From Comamonas sp. Y33R10-2 (GTDB lineage: Bacteria > Pseudomonadota > Gammaproteobacteria > Burkholderiales > Burkholderiaceae_C): DNA of 64,000 nucleotides. The translations under genes and the position numbers were made by a program. How positions within the stretch are numbered: position 1 is the stretch's first letter; every line of letters begins with the position of its first letter. The notes under the pieces were generated by a model. The model ran no database searches, was not told the origin of the DNA, and saw nothing but the letters and a program-made list of their open reading frames with translations. The DNA lies in the NCBI RefSeq assembly GCF_019355935.1, contig NZ_CP079925.1, positions 124,001 through 188,000 of the forward strand. The letters run 5' to 3'. Below are positions 62,715 to 64,000 of the stretch, in pieces.

Positions 62715-63332
62715 TTAAATGCGGTGTGCAGTGATGGTCATTACCTTGGCCGCAGCGCGCATCAGGCCTTGGGCCACGGGCGGTAGCTGCATGGCACCTT
62801 CGTCAATCGCCGCTGCCGCGTGGCGCTCTTCATCGTCCTTCATACGCTCCACCACAGTGCGAGATGCAAGATCTTCTTCGGGTAAGCGGCCTAGATGACT
62901 TTCCAGATGCGCTGCAACTTGATTTTCTGTCTCAACCACAAAGCCCAGACTGGTTGCATCGCTGATCTTGGCTGCAATCGTGCCAATTGCAAATGCGCCA
63001 GCGAACCATAGAGGGTTTAAGAGAGAAGGGCGGTCGCCAAGGGCATGCAAGCGTTCGCGCGTCCAAGCCAAGTGATCCATCTCTTCGCGTGCCGAATGCA
63101 GCAAGTGTTCGCGCAGCTTTGCATCCTTAGTCACCATGGCCTGCGCGTTGTAGAGCGCTTGCGCGCAGACCTCGCCCACATGGTTGACACGCATCAAGGC
63201 GGCAGACAGCTTGCGCTGCTCGTCGCTCAAATTAGCTTCGGCAATGCCGGTGGCTGGCGACGATTGCGCCGCTCTGGGGTCGGCAAACAAGGTGCGAAGC
63301 GCTGCATCTGCAGCAGTCAGAAATTGATCCAT
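62715..63332 (-). CDS. coq7: COQ7-type ubiquinone hydroxylase
   Basis: 205 residues from the ATG at 63332. Diiron ligands are visible as [17 protein letters not shown], the EEMDH box ([20 protein letters not shown]) and [17 protein letters not shown] near the C-terminus. It hydroxylates 2-polyprenyl-3-methyl-6-methoxy-1,4-benzoquinol in ubiquinone synthesis at the inner membrane. It is a two-repeat ferritin-like fold, and [19 protein letters not shown] is the membrane-contact segment. Confidence 0.94.
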   Translation of the reverse strand: MDQFLTAADAALRTLFADPRAAQSSPATGIAEANLSDEQRKLSAALMRVNHVGEVCAQALYNAQAMVTKDAKLREHLLHSAREEMDHLAWTRERLHALGDRPSLLNPLWFAGAFAIGTIAAKISDATSLGFVVETENQVAAHLESHLGRLPEEDLASRTVVERMKDDEERHAAAAIDEGAMQLPPVAQGLMRAAAKVMTITAHRI

Positions 63333-63657
63333 TGGGTGACTCGGTGCGGCGCTAGATGGCGCCAATGTGCGTAAGGTACACCAGAGTAGCTCTCCCGCTA
63401 CTTGTGCTGGGGCAATACCAAGCACGAACCCTTAAGTGAGTACCCAATAGCGTGTGCCAAGGGTTTGTTGCAGTACCGCAACGAAAACAACCCGAATCCG
63501 AGCTTTTTGGGGGAATTCCTTTGCGCTGCTTGCGGGGGTCTGGTGCAATAGACCCAACTTCCCCACCAGGAGGTTGGCGCGGGAAACCGGTGGAGCTCGA
63601 GGCTTAAGTCTCTCTTACATAGAACCGGCGCCCTTCTAAACCTTGGAGTAACTCGTA
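63333..63657 (+). other. Upstream region of the porin gene
   Basis: 325 bp with no gene. GTTGC-AGTACC-GCAAC (63469-63484) forms a small hairpin, and CCGGTTTCCCGCGCC-type pairs lie near 63570-63590. It should hold the porin promoter and a long 5' leader, with GGAG at 63644-63647 before the ATG. Confidence 0.5.
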
Positions 63658-64000
63658 ATGAAAAAATCCCTGATTGCCTTGGCAGTGCTGGCCGCTTCCG
63701 GCGCCGCAATGGCTCAATCTTCCGTGACCCTGTACGGTATCGTTGACGCAAACGTTGGTTATGTGAACCACGCTGGCGCAAGCAACTCCAGCGCTTACGG
63801 CCTGGGCAACAGCGGCAACGCTACTAGCCGTCTGGGCTTCCGCGGTGTGGAAGACCTCGGCGGTGGTCTGAAGGCTAAGTTCACGCTGGAAGGCGGCCTG
63901 GGCAATGACGTCGGCGGCGGCTTTGACTTCAAGCGCGAATCCACTGTTGGTCTGGCTGGCGGTTTCGGTGAAGTGCGTCTGGGTCGTGAACTGACTCCTA
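63658..64000 (+). CDS. Gram-negative porin, 3' end cut by window edge
   Basis: 114 residues before the window edge. The signal peptide (KKSLIALAVLAASGAAMAQ) is followed by SSVTLYGIVDANVGYVNHAG, the standard start of betaproteobacterial trimeric porins, then TSRLGFRGVEDLGGGLKA and FKRESTVGLAGGFGEVRLGR. It forms a 16-strand outer-membrane channel. It is well expressed by analogy and has a clear SD. Confidence 0.94.
   Translation, partial: MKKSLIALAVLAASGAAMAQSSVTLYGIVDANVGYVNHAGASNSSAYGLGNSGNATSRLGFRGVEDLGGGLKAKFTLEGGLGNDVGGGFDFKRESTVGLAGGFGEVRLGRELTP

Noticed and set aside
1..64000. CRISPR arrays, tRNAs, rRNAs, insertion sequences, integrases
   Set aside because: None recognised. The dispersed palindromes are not evenly spaced repeats and no transposase or att site is visible.

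Overview
The window is about 64 kb of GC-rich chromosome from a betaproteobacterium, most likely a member of the Comamonadaceae (Comamonas, Delftia or Acidovorax-like). The pointers are a two-gene cyanophycin synthetase locus with its associated ABC transporter and DUF1854 gene, a Burkholderiales-type porin, YeiE/YeiH, and dense short palindromic repeats between genes. I see no rRNA, tRNA, CRISPR array, phage or transposase. Gene content is mostly housekeeping and metabolic, so the novelty lies in small elements rather than in an island.

Layout: 1-1.5 kb, riboflavin synthase (cut by the edge) and a beta-helix-like protein. 2-7.9 kb, an uncharacterised chaperone operon (DUF2760 protein plus two divergent Hsp70s) behind a possible sigma32 promoter, followed by a SMI1/KNR4-like gene and an orphan partner. 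9.3-20.9 kb, a nitrate assimilation regulon: the antiterminator NasR, the transporter NasFED, nitrite reductase NirBD, nitrate reductase NasA and the siroheme methyltransferase CobA. Both transcription units carry the same array: an NtrC-like site, a sigma54 promoter, a dual-hexaloop ANTAR target RNA and an intrinsic terminator. 21-32.7 kb, miscellaneous genes (aldehyde dehydrogenase, FUSC exporter with MarR, YeiH/YeiE, a phosphoethanolamine-transferase-like sulfatase, CreA, MFS). 32.9-35.8 kb, a TonB receptor with a DUF2946 gene. 35.9-43.7 kb, cyanophycin synthesis. 44-48.7 kb, small proteins, a 5'-nucleotidase, GspF and a flavin-dependent oxidoreductase. 48.7-58.8 kb, a type II secretion operon (gspG-H-I-J-K-L-M-N-D-E) with gspC divergent. 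58.8-63.3 kb, cobC, cobS, ilvA, a candidate sRNA, an OsmC protein and coq7. The window ends inside a porin gene.

Main observation: a palindromic element of about 50 bp with fixed geometry (AGCTGCTAG near one end, then exactly 26 bases from the first A of AGC to a CTAG-AGGCC-AAA block) occurs at least 13 times. The arms co-vary between copies. Several copies lie inside genes and are read in frame: the N-terminus of Hsp70-1, two linkers of Hsp70-2, the N-terminal tail of NasE, the middle of CobC, and possibly the GspD signal peptide. Every sense copy except the CobC one uses the same reading frame (I-A-x-S-A), the only one not blocked by the element's own TAG triplets. A second repeat family supplies the long leader of the GspK pseudopilin. 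A clean sRNA candidate with a near-consensus sigma70 promoter, an exposed CCUC loop and a strong terminator lies between ilvA and the OsmC gene.

All functional calls rest on reading motifs and context. No database search was run.
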